Below are positions 1 through 12,570 of a stretch of 64,000 bases of DNA, piece after piece. The notes under the pieces are model-generated. The model was not told the origin of the DNA. It saw only the letters and a list, made by a program, of their open reading frames with translations, and did no database searches. The DNA lies in NCBI RefSeq assembly GCF_001411555.2, contig NC_049912.1, forward strand, positions 28,435,514 through 28,499,513, in the 5' to 3' direction. This DNA comes from Juglans regia. Taxonomy: Eukaryota > Streptophyta > Magnoliopsida > Fagales > Juglandaceae. The first letter of the stretch is position 1. Each line of letters starts with the position of its first letter. A program made the translations under genes and the position numbers.

Positions 1-18
1 TTACATCCCCAATTCTGG

Positions 19-3000
19 TCAAGAGCTATTGATAAGGGAGACCATTTCAACGGTCTCAGGTTCAAAGACACTGGTACCTTTTTTTGTCCTCATCATCTCA
101 GTTGAAAGAATAGACAAGTTGGGATCACTTTTGGGTATTAAAAATAGGAACCCAATTGGAACTATTCGCAACAAGCTCCGAATCAATATAGTCGCCCAAA
201 GGTTGTCAAACTGTGTCCGTGTAACCTTCAAAATGTGGAGTAAAAGGCCCCCTGCTGAAGATGACGTAAGCAACCCGACATGATCAATTGACATAAGCAA
301 AGCAAAGAAAGTGCCTTCTATACCAGCAGGACAAAGCTTGGAACTAAGTACAAGTAGAGGCATCCATTTAATACGCCCAATCATTTGAGAAATGGCTGCA
401 TCAATTACCGCAAAGAAGTAATCTGGTACACCAATTTTCAAGTTTATGCGTAAAACCAACACCAAATCTAGTAATCCGGATGCACCATATAGCAGTTGAA
501 TCCAGAAAAGTATGCCACGAAAAGGTTTGTTTCTTAAAAGGTTTTGGTAGATAAGAACCCCAAAGAGTGAGCCAACAGCACCAATAGCGGATATGGATCC
601 AACAACCTCCTGCATGAAGCATATGAATAATGAGTTTCCATTTGTTAGATTATCATAAATCAGTAAACAACTAGTGTTTAACATTACAAAACAAGAAAAG
701 TCTGCAAATTTTAAGTGTTTTTTTTTTTTTTTTGTCTGAAAATGTGGATTTATAAACGATATACTGAAAAGCTAGCAATACGACAAGAAGTGCAGGATAC
801 ATATGGCAATAAAAATAACTGAGATAGAACATACTGCTCTGAATGGAACACAAGTAAGACTTATGCGCTAATATTCTCCATAATAGATACAGAAGATGCA
901 AATTGAAACTGCGTGCAATGTCATGATCATATATGGAATAAAATTTTATGGCTGGAAGATGGATAGTTTTGAACTTCTTTTTGTATTTTTTTTTTTTTTT
1001 GATAAGCTGTTTTGAACTTCTGAAGACAATTTATCTAAATGCTTAAAGAATAGGCGAAGAATCAGGAACCTGTGAGAAAGATGGGCCTCCCTTGGATTCT
1101 GTATACCAATAAAACATTCCTTCATGGATATTCAGGGCCAAGGCAAGTGATAAGTACATGTATAAACATGGCCTCCACACCTCCCGAACTTTCAATGTTG
1201 TCCACATAGTCTTACCAGCATCCACTAGCTTCTCACTTACCTAAATTAAAAGGTCTATGTGAATTTAGAAGAAAGCATGACAGGGGATACCTAAAAAAGT
1301 AAGGTAACCTTACCCTCCTGTACCCAGAGTTATGAACACGGGATTCCCTCAGCAGCATTCCGACCAGAACAACCAGTCCAGACGGAATGCTCAGCAACCC
1401 AAAAACACCCTGTCAAGAAAGAGAAACCAATTTTACCTGAGAAGGGATTCTGAAATATAATAGAAAATGTTTTTATCGAATCTCTAAAGAAATCTACTCC
1501 TATAGTATTGGATAATCAAATTGACCATATAGAATTTACGTCCTAAAAGAATTCTTATTATACATGCTAATTTCTAAGATGCAGATGTGAAAATACAACA
1601 TGTATTATGCCTTATATTATTAAGCATTTGGACTGGAACTTTTTAAGCCTGGAAATTATCTAGATATCTCCCTTGTCAAATATCTGATTAATAAGATGAA
1701 TAACTAAAGGTTATTGCATTGTTTAGCCGCAAAGAAGAAGAAGAAATAATCCAAGTGTGGACAAGGATATGAGACAGTCGCAAGAAAAGCCAAAGAAATG
1801 AAATGGTCAAAGTAATAAAGCAAAAGAAGTTGGACAGAAGCTTACCCTAGGCCCAACTAGGTGAACAAAAAAGCCACTGAGTGAAAATCCTATCAGTGCT
1901 CCAATGGAAGAGCTCAGTCCACACAAGCTTTGCATGTCACCAGCAAGGGAGGGATGACTTATACTATTCTGCGTCACACAAGCATCAATGGTAACATCTG
2001 CTATAGCTATTCCAGCACTGCCTGCTATTAGAGAAAACATCGCAAATGCAAGATGCAATCTCTTGTGTAGTGATAGCACAAGCATGGAGCTGATGCCAAT
2101 AAAACCTGAAATTAATTGTGGGAGTAACAATCCAGTAAACAGAAGCATCCAGCCTAGCACAACCATGGAGAATTAAGCACAAAACCAGACTTAATCAAGG
2201 GAAAAACTCTTAGGTAATCAAAGGCATCCAAATTCTCCATCTATCTGGTTTTTCTTTTTTTGGCTTTAGTCAGATATGAACCTCAGCTTTAGATCTCCCC
2301 TTCTTTCAACATGAACTCAAGGGTAATGCATACCGCTTAGTCTTTTAAATCTTCAAGTCATATCACGCATAGAAATTGCCAATAATCATAATACTAATGA
2401 AAATTCAACTTTCTGTAGAAAAAACAAATGAAAAAGGCAGGCATTACACTCAGAATCGTTGTATCAAAGCTAATGCGACTTAAGATGGCAAGCAAATAAA
2501 TAAAAATATCCAAGTCAGAATGCATGTGAAAGCGCACAATATGATTACTTGATGTGGAAACTAAGAGCAAAATGCTACAGACATGATCAAGGATCATACT
2601 TTCTGAAGCTATTCCCTTCAAACTTGATGCAGCAAATTTGTTTTCATGAGTCACTCAAATAGTTTATTTTATTTGATATTTAGCTGGGTGGCTTCAAAAT
2701 ACTTGCACTGGAAACCATTTCACTGGAACACAGGATTGATTCTTCCACCTAATTTTGTATTCCAAAATATGCACATCCATTTTAACATCCCTGGATTTAT
2801 GCAGAAGAATTTTATTGTTGTCAGTGGACAAAAGGCTATGAATTTTCTGGCATATCATAAGGAATTCCAGCAGCTACATCTAGAAAAATAAATACATTTT
2901 ATCCTATTATCATATACAGCAGATTTTGCAGCGAACACAATGGTTTTCCCCTCTTCAATCAAAAAATGTTTTCCAAGTAAATTAGCTTCATCAAACTATA

Positions 3001-4230
3001 TCTTTATTCCTCATATTGCATCTCCTCTTTCCCATTGTATAGGACAAACTTCATACCAAATTCCCCAAAGAAGGAAAATAGATAAAAGCAAACAAGGTTT
3101 CATTTCTAACAATTGGAGCTACTACATTCCTGACCCTGATGGGGCTCAATGTAAATCAGCATGGATAGGAAAGAAAAAGAATGAAAGAAAGAGAAAAATC
3201 CAAACTACAACAACAAGTAGTTTATTGGAAGCTCCTGGCAGCTATGTAAGGAATTATAGGATAATGTTTCTTTTAAAGCCTTCTAAGTTCCCATCAATGG
3301 AGAGAAGTTAGATGGCATAACAGAGGATGCACCAAAGAAGCCAAGAACAGAAAGCTAACGAAAGATACACCGACATTCATATATCTATTAGGAAACACAG
3401 ATATTTCTACAACTTGAAAAATAAAGATATAGAGAGGATTAAACATGTGCTCAACGGAAAAGGAAGGCAGTATCATCTGAGTGAATAAGGTATTGAAATG
3501 TGCTTCTTCTTATTTAATGCACTAGTAATGAAGACCTAGATATTAATTACCAAAACGAAGACAAGTATGTAAGATTAGTTCATTCTCAGCATTCTTAAAC
3601 AGATAAAGGAAACTAGATAAGTTTCTTCCTTCCTCCTATAAAATACAAAGAAACAAGAATGAGACACTTGAAAAAAAAGTTTTCCCTATGACATTTGTAG
3701 CATGGATAAGCAAAAACGAAAAAACAAGAAAAAAAAAAAACCTATCAAAACGCATGGAGGATAAGTAAAAAATGGAAAGCATGATGGAATCACATCTTGA
3801 TTAAGTAGTTCTCGGCACTACACCGTATGTGAAAAAAACCATACATGGGTAAGGAACATATACCTGCGGAAAAAAAATACGGCCGTCTCCGGTACCCTAG
3901 AATTGGAACGGTATCAGTGAAGAGACCCCAGAGAGGCTTAATAACCCAAGGAATTTGAATCATCCCAAAATACACCTGAGCTTCGGAGGGTTGCATTTTC
4001 TGCTCATCCTTCATGTAATACTGTGTACTAACTCTACTCAGTCCCACACCCAGACCCTGACTGATTCCATACACAATGACCACGCCCAACACAAAGCTCC
4101 AATGCAACTCTTCACAAAGCATTTTTAACCAATCTATAGGACTGGTTAGCAATCCCCAGAACCCCATTTTTCCTGTGTTTTTCTCCTGTCTCTGAGCAAC
4201 AACATGAACATTTTTCTCTGGGTCTTCCAT
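19..4230 (-). CDS. FBT3: Folate-biopterin transporter, BT1/MFS family (FBT3-like), 5 exons
   Basis: Predicted polytopic membrane carrier of the plant folate/biopterin transporter (BT1) family. The coding exons, in order, are 3864-4230, 1846-2105, 1314-1409, 1070-1240 and 19-609; they join in frame with GT-AG borders into 494 residues, a normal length for the family. Family hallmarks are the [12 protein letters not shown] loop closing exon 1, ADVTIDACV and [11 protein letters not shown] in exon 2, [10 protein letters not shown] in exon 4, and [17 protein letters not shown] with [17 protein letters not shown] in the last exon. The start at 4230 (MEDPEK) is chosen because it opens the conserved soluble N-terminus; an in-frame ATG at 4263 would add 11 residues. 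The stop lies 19 bases from the window edge, so the 3' UTR is outside. The assignment to FBT3 rests partly on its neighbours (WRI-type AP2 and NUDT3). Transport substrate is inferred from the family only. Confidence 0.92.
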
Positions 4231-5130
4231 TAGCAAAATTTCTCGAGCAAAATTTGGAAACACAAAAAAGTGACTTGTTATCTTAGCGTTTTATGATCTG
4301 GGATGGGTCAAATTCCAAAGTTGGATGCGGTATTGACTTGGGAAAGCAATATTTGTAGTCATATAGAGTGCCAGCATATTTCTTTGATAATCCAACCAAA
4401 ATTTATCTGTCTGATCTGGTTTTTACTATCTCTATTGCTTAATAATCATTCATTATAGAATTAAATAATCTCTAAAGTAATGTTTGGTTGTTTCACATGT
4501 TTTCGGATTATATAAAACTAATATTTTTTATTTAGATAATTTAAAAATATTATTAATATCGAATAATGTGGCGATATGCAAATCAGATGCGTTAAATATT
4601 TTATCTATAAAAAATAATATTTATAGCCATACAATATGTAAATATAGTATAATCTCTTTAAAAATATTAAATAAATATGAGAGATATATAAAAAAATTAA
4701 TTTTTTAATAATAAATTTAAATTCTTTTTTAAAAAATTACCCAACATTTATACACTCTACTACTCTATTTAGCATTACACTCCATCTATAGCAAAATCTT
4801 CACACCAATAAACTTATAAACCCGAAAATTTTGTCTTAATTTATATTTTATAAAAATAATATTCATAAAGTTTTTAACCATAATTCTTTTAAGAGTGGTA
4901 GAGTAAATTAAAAAATCTCTGTTGCATTAATCTGTAAAGTAAGCCCAGCCCCATTAATATTTTTATTTAATGGATCTTCTTAGTGTCTGCCAATAATGGG
5001 CTTCACACCATAACCCACCTGCAACTTTTATATATACAAGCCCATACCTCTCAAAATTCATGTTAGACTTTTAGTTTTCTTTATTCTCTAACTTGAAGAT
5101 TTTTTCTCCGGCAGTTTTGTTTGCTTTCTA

Positions 5131-5292
5131 AATTTATCTCAATTCATTTCAATTTATTATTATAAATTTTTTAAATTTTAATATAAAATATAATAAATAA
5201 TTTAATTTTTTCAAATCCTAAAATAATAATAATATTAAAAAATAATATTTTCTCATCTCAACTCAACTCAGTTCAATATCCAAATGCAGCCT
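5131..5292. repeat. AT-rich foldback MITE, family A copy 1
   Basis: The segment has the family A layout: a CTCAATTCA-type flank, an AT-rich core with TAATAATAATATTAAAAAATAATATT, and the end ATCCAAATGCAGCC. The left end looks truncated. At least eleven related copies lie elsewhere in the window. Confidence 0.65.
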
Positions 5293-5465
5293 AATAGTTG
5301 CTTAATTTGTTCAACCTAACATTAAATATAAAATAGTTCACATATAGAATCTACTTTCTCTAAATTTTAGAAAATTTTCTAGTAAACAAAATTATAAAAT
5401 TATAAAAAATCCTAATTGCAAATCTACAATACGCGAATTTGGGACAAAAAGGCGATTAAAAAGAC

Positions 5466-5794
5466 AAGGCTACGTTTGGTTTCCAAACTCAGCTGAGTTC
5501 AGTTAGTTTGGTCTAACTTTAAGCTGAGTCTAGCATCAAACACCTAACTCTCAAATTATTAAACTCATCCCAATTCAAAATTTTCTTATACGTGAGATCC
5601 ACAACTTTTTTCAACTTAAAACATGTTTATACATAGGACCTATAACTTTTTTGAATTTCTCATAAAAAGTATTAAAGCATCTTAACATCTAAACACACTT
5701 TAAACTCAGTTTAGATAGATCTCACATAACTTTCTTCACTATTCATAAAGAACGCAACTCAGCTGAGCTCAACTCAATATATAAACGAAACCTT
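5466..5794. repeat. Foldback MITE with AAGG-CGTTT termini
   Basis: The left end reads AAGGCTACGTTTGG and is followed by CAGCTGAG motifs. The right end reads CAGCTGAGCTCAACTC and closes with AAACGAAACCTT, so the termini are imperfect inverted repeats enclosing about 330 bp of non-coding DNA. No target duplication was resolved. Confidence 0.6.
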
Positions 5795-6251
5795 AATTAG
5801 ACACTACAATTTGATTTCTGTTGCTAATGAAAGAGTAGTAAAAACCACCAAACGGCAAAACACTATACTTATGGCCGGGTATGTAAAAGCTGGGTGACTA
5901 GCTCGACCATTTAAAGACTCAACGATGCATGTGTAAATTCGGCATTCTTTGAGACTACGAGGTTTGTAAAAACAATATTGTCTTATTGAAAGATATATCT
6001 GATAAAAGAATGTCTAGCTCCGTCCGTATTTACATGTAAAAAAACTAGGAAATATAGCCGGCCCAACACCTTCTATACCCACTTTAATTCCAATGAAAGA
6101 AGATAAGAATTTCAACAAAAAATAAAAAATAAAAAATAAAAAACGAAGAATCTGAACTGTTTTCTGTTTTAAATGACCAAGAAAATTCTTAATCTTCTCT
6201 TTACTCTATCCTTCTTATCCACCCATATATTCATTCACATGACCATCGTCT

Positions 6252-9171
6252 TTAAGGACCAAGATGTTCGCAATCGAAAATTGGTACTGAAGCAATTGAG
6301 TTCAAGTCTCCAAAAATAATGTCTTCGCTCTCAGCATACAAGTTTCCAGAGTCTTGACAGTCGAAGTATGTTTGAATATCATCCGGAAAGCTTCGACGCG
6401 GTGGCTCTGACTCTTGCGACGTTGGAGGACTACTGTCCACCACCGATGTCGTCTCCAGCATTTCCTTGAACTTAGATGATTGAAATAGTAGCTCTAGTGC
6501 TGAAGATGCAGAGCCACCAGCACCAGGCCGCGGCCTTAGTACTGGATCAGCTAGGGTCATGTCAGTTGCAGTAGTACTCGAGTTGGCTGCTTGATTGGAG
6601 ACTAAGCTTAAGCCAGGCTCTAAATTATTAGTGTTTGGTTCAGAGTCATTTGGGTTAGTGGGGCTATTTTGATTACCCGGACGTAGCCACTTGATGTAGC
6701 GACTGAGATCAAAGTTAGTAACAGCGTTAAGTCCACGGTACTCTATAGCTGCCATATCATATGCTGCTGCTGCTTCTTCTTGCGTAGCTGCATCAATGCG
6801 CGCGTGTACAAGAATAAATAAATAAATAAATAATAGTAAAAAGTAAAAAGTATAGAGAAGGGTCATGTTTTGGAGATAAATATATATTTAATATAGAAAG
6901 TTTAATTTGCATGCAAAATTTGGTGGAGATCTAGTTGGAAAAAATATCTAATATTCCCAAACAACGTCCGTACGTACACATTCATGAATAACTAGTCTTA
7001 AATAGCTTGTTCAGTACGTACATAATTAAGCAGTTGAGGTTTGGTGATCTATATCTCAACCAACTCGATTTGATTACACATTCATGAATAACTAGTCCTT
7101 TTTTTTTAATATTTATTCGTTCTGTCTATATATGAATTAATTAGTACTATATCTATATATCGATCTCCTGGCCTATATATTAATTAATTAATAGGACGTA
7201 ACTGTATTCATTTGTTGTTAATGTTTGTCCGACATTCATTTTTAGTGACGTCGCATGACAATTAAGTTTGTGTTGACATGTCATGGTAAAGATCGAAATT
7301 ACTTATAAAAGATTGATCTGATCTAAGTGCACTAATGCAGAAGGATATACATGAACAAGGTTTTGGAACGACGTCGATCCAATATATATTAGTACGTACC
7401 ATAAGTTCCAAGATAGAGATATTTGTTGCCGAATACTCTGCCAATGCGAGCTTCCCACCTTCCATTGTGATGGTGTCTGCACATGATTGATCATTTCGAA
7501 ATAAAAACTTAAGTTAATCATGACCATATATAACACGTACAGAGCATGCAGTGCACGCACGCACGCATGCTGCATGTAGCAGGCCGAGGACTAGAATTTA
7601 TAACATGATCATGATCTCATGAGGACCGAATGATCAAAAGGGCCGGGAAATTAATTCGATAATCTTTAATTAAATTACCTTGCCACGCCTCTATACTTTG
7701 AGACCCCACGGGAAAACCCACTACTTTTTCTGTACATGATCGGATAACAATGTGGGGAAAAAAAAAAAAAAAAATCAATTGATCATCAACACAATTTAAT
7801 TCAAATAATTAATTATTAATTAACGATCGCGAGTACATGATGATATATTATTCATGATCAGAAATTTGTGAATTATTACCTCCTCAAAATACTAATGTAC
7901 TCTTCTTTTGATTGCCCCTCCATTTCTTTGAGTTCTTCTTGATAGGTTGATAGCTACATGAATTAATTAATATTTATCATATATATATATATATAGAAAT
8001 TCTATTTACTGTCCCTATTTAAAGATTGCATATGAAAACTTTTTATTAAATGAAAAAAATATTATTTTAATAAGAATATTATTATAATTTTAAAAAAATT
8101 TAAAAATAAAATTAATTAGACTTACAATATCGTCTCTATTTAAAAACTATACATAGCATTACTTTTATATACAGAGAGAGAGAGAGAAAAGTAAGAGAAA
8201 TTAATGAAAGTGATGATAAATATTATGGGAAGAGATTGAGAAATAGCGAGTACCGGGAAATTGAGGATGGTTTCCTGTCCCCAGTACTTCAATGCTGCCA
8301 GGTCATAAGCTCGTGCAGCGGCTTCTTCATCATCATATGCCCCTTCAAAAATAGAAATCCAACATCTCAATTATTTACATTCAAAAAGCAGGAACTCATG
8401 TAATTGATTCTCTCCAGCTTTTCGTTTCCTTCTTAAGGATTTTTTTTTTTGAGCATGACATTTCCTTCTAAAGTTATTTGAGGATGCAGAAAGGATTAAT
8501 TAATAAAGAAAATATTTAAAACGAAAATGCATAAAAAAAAAAAAAAAAAAAGATGCCAAACAAATTCAGTACTACTTTTCCCATTAATTTCTCTTAAAAA
8601 AAAATACCAAACCTACCTAGATATACTGCATTTAAGTCGGAAACCAAGCCACCGCCACCATCAAACCAGGAACAGAGAATTTACAAGAGAAATAGATTGT
8701 TAAGAGTACTGCGTGATGCAAATATGAATAATGGGAATTTTGTTTTGTTTTTCGATCCGAAAAATAAAAAGAGAAGAAGAAGAAGAAGAACCTTGTCTTC
8801 CTTTCTTGTTCTGCGACTCGTTCCAGCAATTCTTATCCCACAAATGAGCTTCATAACGACCAGTCCACCGATGCCTAAATCATTCAGGCAGCGTCGATAA
8901 ATTAAAACCAGAAGAAAAAGTGTAACAAAAAAGCCTATATATATGTGTGTGTGTACTAGACATGATGATATTTCGAAGAGAGAAAACACTCTTTCACAAA
9001 CTCGTGGATCGATGCATCCAACCTCGTGACGCCTCTGTAGATGGAGCTGCGCTGTGGAGGAGAGTCTCGTGCGACACTTTTGCGCTTCCGCTTCACCTTG
9101 GTTGCGGCGCTGTTGCTAGGGTTAGTACTCGACGTAGCATTCGCAGTGTTCTTGACTGAGATTTTCGCCAT
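6252..9171 (-). CDS. WRI3/WRI4: WRINKLED1-like double AP2 transcription factor (WRI3/WRI4 type), 8 exons
   Basis: Nuclear DNA-binding regulator of the AP2 family; WRI3 and WRI4 act on fatty-acid, cutin or wax genes and WRI3 is also ADAP. Coding exons are 9023-9171, 8792-8874, 8617-8625, 8254-8342, 7880-7953, 7679-7729, 7400-7476 and 6252-6787, giving 355 residues. AP2 repeat 1 spans about residues 43-110 ([45 protein letters not shown]). The linker has [11 protein letters not shown]. Repeat 2 spans about 146-204 ([41 protein letters not shown]). The C-terminus carries [17 protein letters not shown], which favours WRI3/WRI4 over WRI1. A basic KRKRK stretch at 27-31 may be a nuclear signal. Exon 3 is the 9-nt microexon typical of this family. 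The two Arabidopsis paralogues cannot be separated here. Confidence 0.93.
7999..8172. repeat. AT-rich insertion in an AP2-gene intron
   Basis: Related short segments (ACTGTCCCTATTTAAA and TCGTCTCTATTTAAA, both followed by ACTATAC- or GCATATG-like bases) bracket a TATTATTTTAATAAG AT-rich core in intron 4. This resembles a small non-autonomous insertion, but its ends are not defined. Confidence 0.3.
8617..8625 (-). other. 9-nt microexon encoding the VYL core of AP2 repeat 1
   Basis: The nine bases TATATCTAG sit between a TGCAG acceptor and a GTAGG donor on the minus strand. Joining them between 8792 and 8342 restores G|TA TAT CTA G|GG, that is V-Y-L-G, the conserved strand of the AP2 domain. 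Without it the AP2 fold lacks VYL while the frame stays open, so skipping would make a defective protein. Confidence 0.9.
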
Positions 9172-9213
9172 AGAATTAATTAACCAACTTCACGAGAGAG
9201 AACGTCGCAATGG

Positions 9214-9253
<40 letters not shown>

Positions 9254-11516
9254 TGCATGTAGGTCAATATATATATATATCCAATTATAAGAAGGGTTTG
9301 GGAGTAGTTGCTAGCTAGCTAGCCGGCTGAGGAGGAGAAGGGTTTTTATGGCCGTCTCGCTAGCTATCTCTTATAAGCGAGTACTTGTGTAGAGTCTCTT
9401 CCTCTTTGTCCTCATGATCAGTCCTGCTTGTTCTTTCGCGTTACATGTATGTACTCCTCAGTGCTACGCATAATAGGGTTTTAATTATTTTACTTAATTA
9501 TTCCCTATAGCAGCCCTTTAATTATAACATGCACCGTTTTGTTCTCTCTCTCTCTCTCTCTCTCTCTCGTTTGGTGTGTCATTGTCTTGATATTTTTACT
9601 TTTATATATAATGTCATGTGGAATTTATAAGGAGTTTGGCTAGCTAGCTTGAAATTAATTTATAAGCTTAATTCCTTCTCCAATCTCTTAATTTATTAAG
9701 TTTTCTCTACATTTCATAAGGACGTAATTTAGATTTTATTTTATTTTATTTATTAAGATTCATAGATTTTACTAGTACTCCAGCTTCCACCAATGTAAAA
9801 TCATTCATGCATATTGGATCAAATTTTGGGGAATAGTTTTAATGCATGCTTAAATTAAATTGCTAGTTTGAAGACACGCATGCTCTTGGCCGATGGATGA
9901 GATTTGACAAATATTATATATATAATTAATAATAAAAATTTCATGCAATTTAAAGATGAAAAGTACTCATGATATATGATCTTCAAGAAGCATATAATAT
10001 ATAGTATGTACTAGTAGTAGTACTATTGGTGGCAGATTTTCTATGGATACAGTGATTACATGTGGATGGATGTAAGTAGTTTCAATCTTAAATGTGGAGT
10101 AGTACATGGTTGTTGGTTATGGGTCAAAAATAGTTTTGGGTAGGTAGGTTCGGTTCTAAGGATATATTCAAGAACGCCCGACGGAATATCAAATTTAATT
10201 AATTTGATTGACTCCATAAAAATTAAATGAAGACCATTAATGACCGAGAAAATCTATTTATAAGTTTTATTTTATTTTTTACACATAAAAAAATAATAAT
10301 GTTTTAATTTTTTTAAATTATAATAGGTCTCACTATAAATACATGATGTGTTAACACATCGACTTATACACAATAAAATATAATAGATTTATCATTTACC
10401 TGTTAACCTTTTGCTATTATGATGTAATGGTTGAGTACATCGTGAGTATGAAGGCAGCGAGCGAGCGAAGCTTTGGGATCGAGGAGATATTAGTGGTAGC
10501 ACGTAGCGGGCGATCAGTAATAATATTTATCGTTTACAGTCGTACAAGATTATATATTTATCTAATTAACTTGTGATTTATCGTTTACAGAATTGTATTG
10601 CACTTTTTTTTTTTTTTTTTTTTAAAAAATAGATAAAAAAAAACTTACTTTTTTTAATAACGGATCTTGATATCTCATTCTGTTCAAAAGAAATACACGA
10701 TATATATCCGTGTTGACTATATCTAATATTATTCATATAATTTTTGGCACCCATGCAATCTATATCTAAAAGAGTCGGTCATACTGTTGGCTAACTTGGA
10801 TTGGATGGAGGAAACTCAGTGGATTTGGGAGGAGAGGTATTAAAATAGTGAAAAAAGTAGGTGGGTGGGGGTAGCTCCCAACTTCTAACGCCTAATTGGT
10901 AGTCGGTGATAGTGTCATCCCATAACAGGAGGGGTCCTTTCTAGTTGACTAAATCAAATCACTTTTCAAAACGATTTAAGCTTTATAGAAAAAAGGGTTG
11001 TTTCCATCCCAACAACTCCCCTACAAAAAGGGGGGAGGGGAAGTCGTATTTTTAATTAAATGTCATTTTATTTTATGATAAGATAGAAAAATTATATATC
11101 TATATACTCTGAGATTATTTAATAAATATTATTAAAAATAAAAACATTTATCATTTCTCAAAAAACATGCCATAAGACTGGGCCAAAACATGGACTGAGC
11201 CCTTTGAACTCTTGGCAGGCAAGTCTCTCTGAAATCGGGTGTCTCTGTGATAGGACTATTGGGCTTTTAGGCCGTACCCAAGGGGTGCTCATTTATGTAG
11301 AGAAGAAGAAAAATATATTAGCTCGAATTTCTTCACCATCCAATGCCATCAAAACGCCCCCCATTCATCCGGCTTGTCATCTACATAAAATGATGAAGTT
11401 TGTTGTTTTTTCTTTCTTGGGTCGGAATGAGAAGCAGAGCTTTAACAATAAAAAGTTGGAATGTAAGTTTGCGCTCAGAGGTTGAACAGCAAAAAGGTAG
11501 AAGCATATAAAAATCA
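9172..11516. other. Intergenic: AP2-gene promoter and TLP8 3' flank
   Basis: The part next to 9172 is the minus-strand leader and promoter of the AP2 gene, with an (AG)n run at 9217-9250 and a (CT)n run at 9543-9568. The remainder is AT-rich with poly-T and poly-A runs around 10605-10645. No coding sequence is supported. Confidence 0.65.
9217..9250. repeat. (AG)n microsatellite in the AP2-gene leader
   Basis: An uninterrupted GA dinucleotide run lies about 45 bases upstream of the AP2 start codon, so on the minus strand it is a CT-rich leader. Confidence 0.9.
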
Positions 11517-12514
11517 TTACACCATGCAACAAAGCTTAGAATCCATAGAAGCCAAACATATGCAAAATGCTTGGAAACCCGTCAAAGGATATCTGCATAA
11601 GAAAGGCATAAGATCTCGTGTTATATCTCTTTCTTAACGTGCTATCAATCAAATGTGTAGTCCTACGTATCAAAATATAATGATCAACTTTGCTTTAAAT
11701 CAATAGAATTGCAGAAATGGTTCTTGCATAATACCTGTAATCCATCACGTACTTTGACTTCCCCACTCTTCCAAGCTGCAGGATTGATTGTTTTCCATTC
11801 TCCTAAGTGAACGAACCATAAACAAGTTAGCATCCCAACTATATCTTTTCGCTACACTCATTTCGGCACCTCCCGACCCAATCTTCTCCCCACACTTTTA
11901 AATTAAGCATCTTGATCACATTGTTGCACATGTTTTTCCCAGTGAAACCATAAATCAAGGAAGTTAATGATACCTCTAAAGTTAGCTGGAAATTCTTTAC
12001 AGAGCTCTGGATTCTAAGTCCAGCTCTACCCCTGTCTCTATAGTCTAACTCATTTTGCTTTGAAATCTGAAGCAGCAAAAGAAACCAATCAACACAGCGA
12101 TAATTAATATACTTCCTGAAACTTAACAGAGGAATATACTTTCTATATTCTTACTTTGTTGTAATGCGGAACTCTTGAGAATAGCTGATGAACTTTGTCG
12201 ACTTTTCCCTCCCAATCCTTTGGCAGTCCATGAATGTGTTGTACCTACCAGAAACAAAATTCTTGGATTATGATACACATATTACTAGACTTAAAAAATA
12301 AAATCCTGGCACACGTTTTCATGCTATAATAGGGTAAGTACCTAAGAATCTTTGAAACCGTTTAGCTCACCTGAGTTGTGATCTTAAGCTGCATGGATTG
12401 ATGCTTGGGTATGTATACCATCATACTTCTGTAACTACCGGTACAGGTGGCTATTGTAGGCATGAATCTGCAAGGCAAAGCAATCCTATGTAACGAGAAG
12501 AAGACAGACAGACT

Positions 12515-12570
<56 letters not shown>

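Larger units (their letters stand above)
4231..6251. other. Intergenic: FBT promoter side and WRI 3' flank
   Basis: This AT-rich spacer holds the 5' flank of the transporter gene and the 3' flank of the AP2 gene. It contains an AT-rich foldback MITE at 5131-5292 and a second foldback element at 5466-5794. I see no further coding sequence or RNA gene. Confidence 0.7.

Noticed and set aside
2940..3311. 123-codon plus-strand open frame in FBT intron 1
   Set aside because: It lies within an intron of the transporter, has low-complexity basic composition and no family features.
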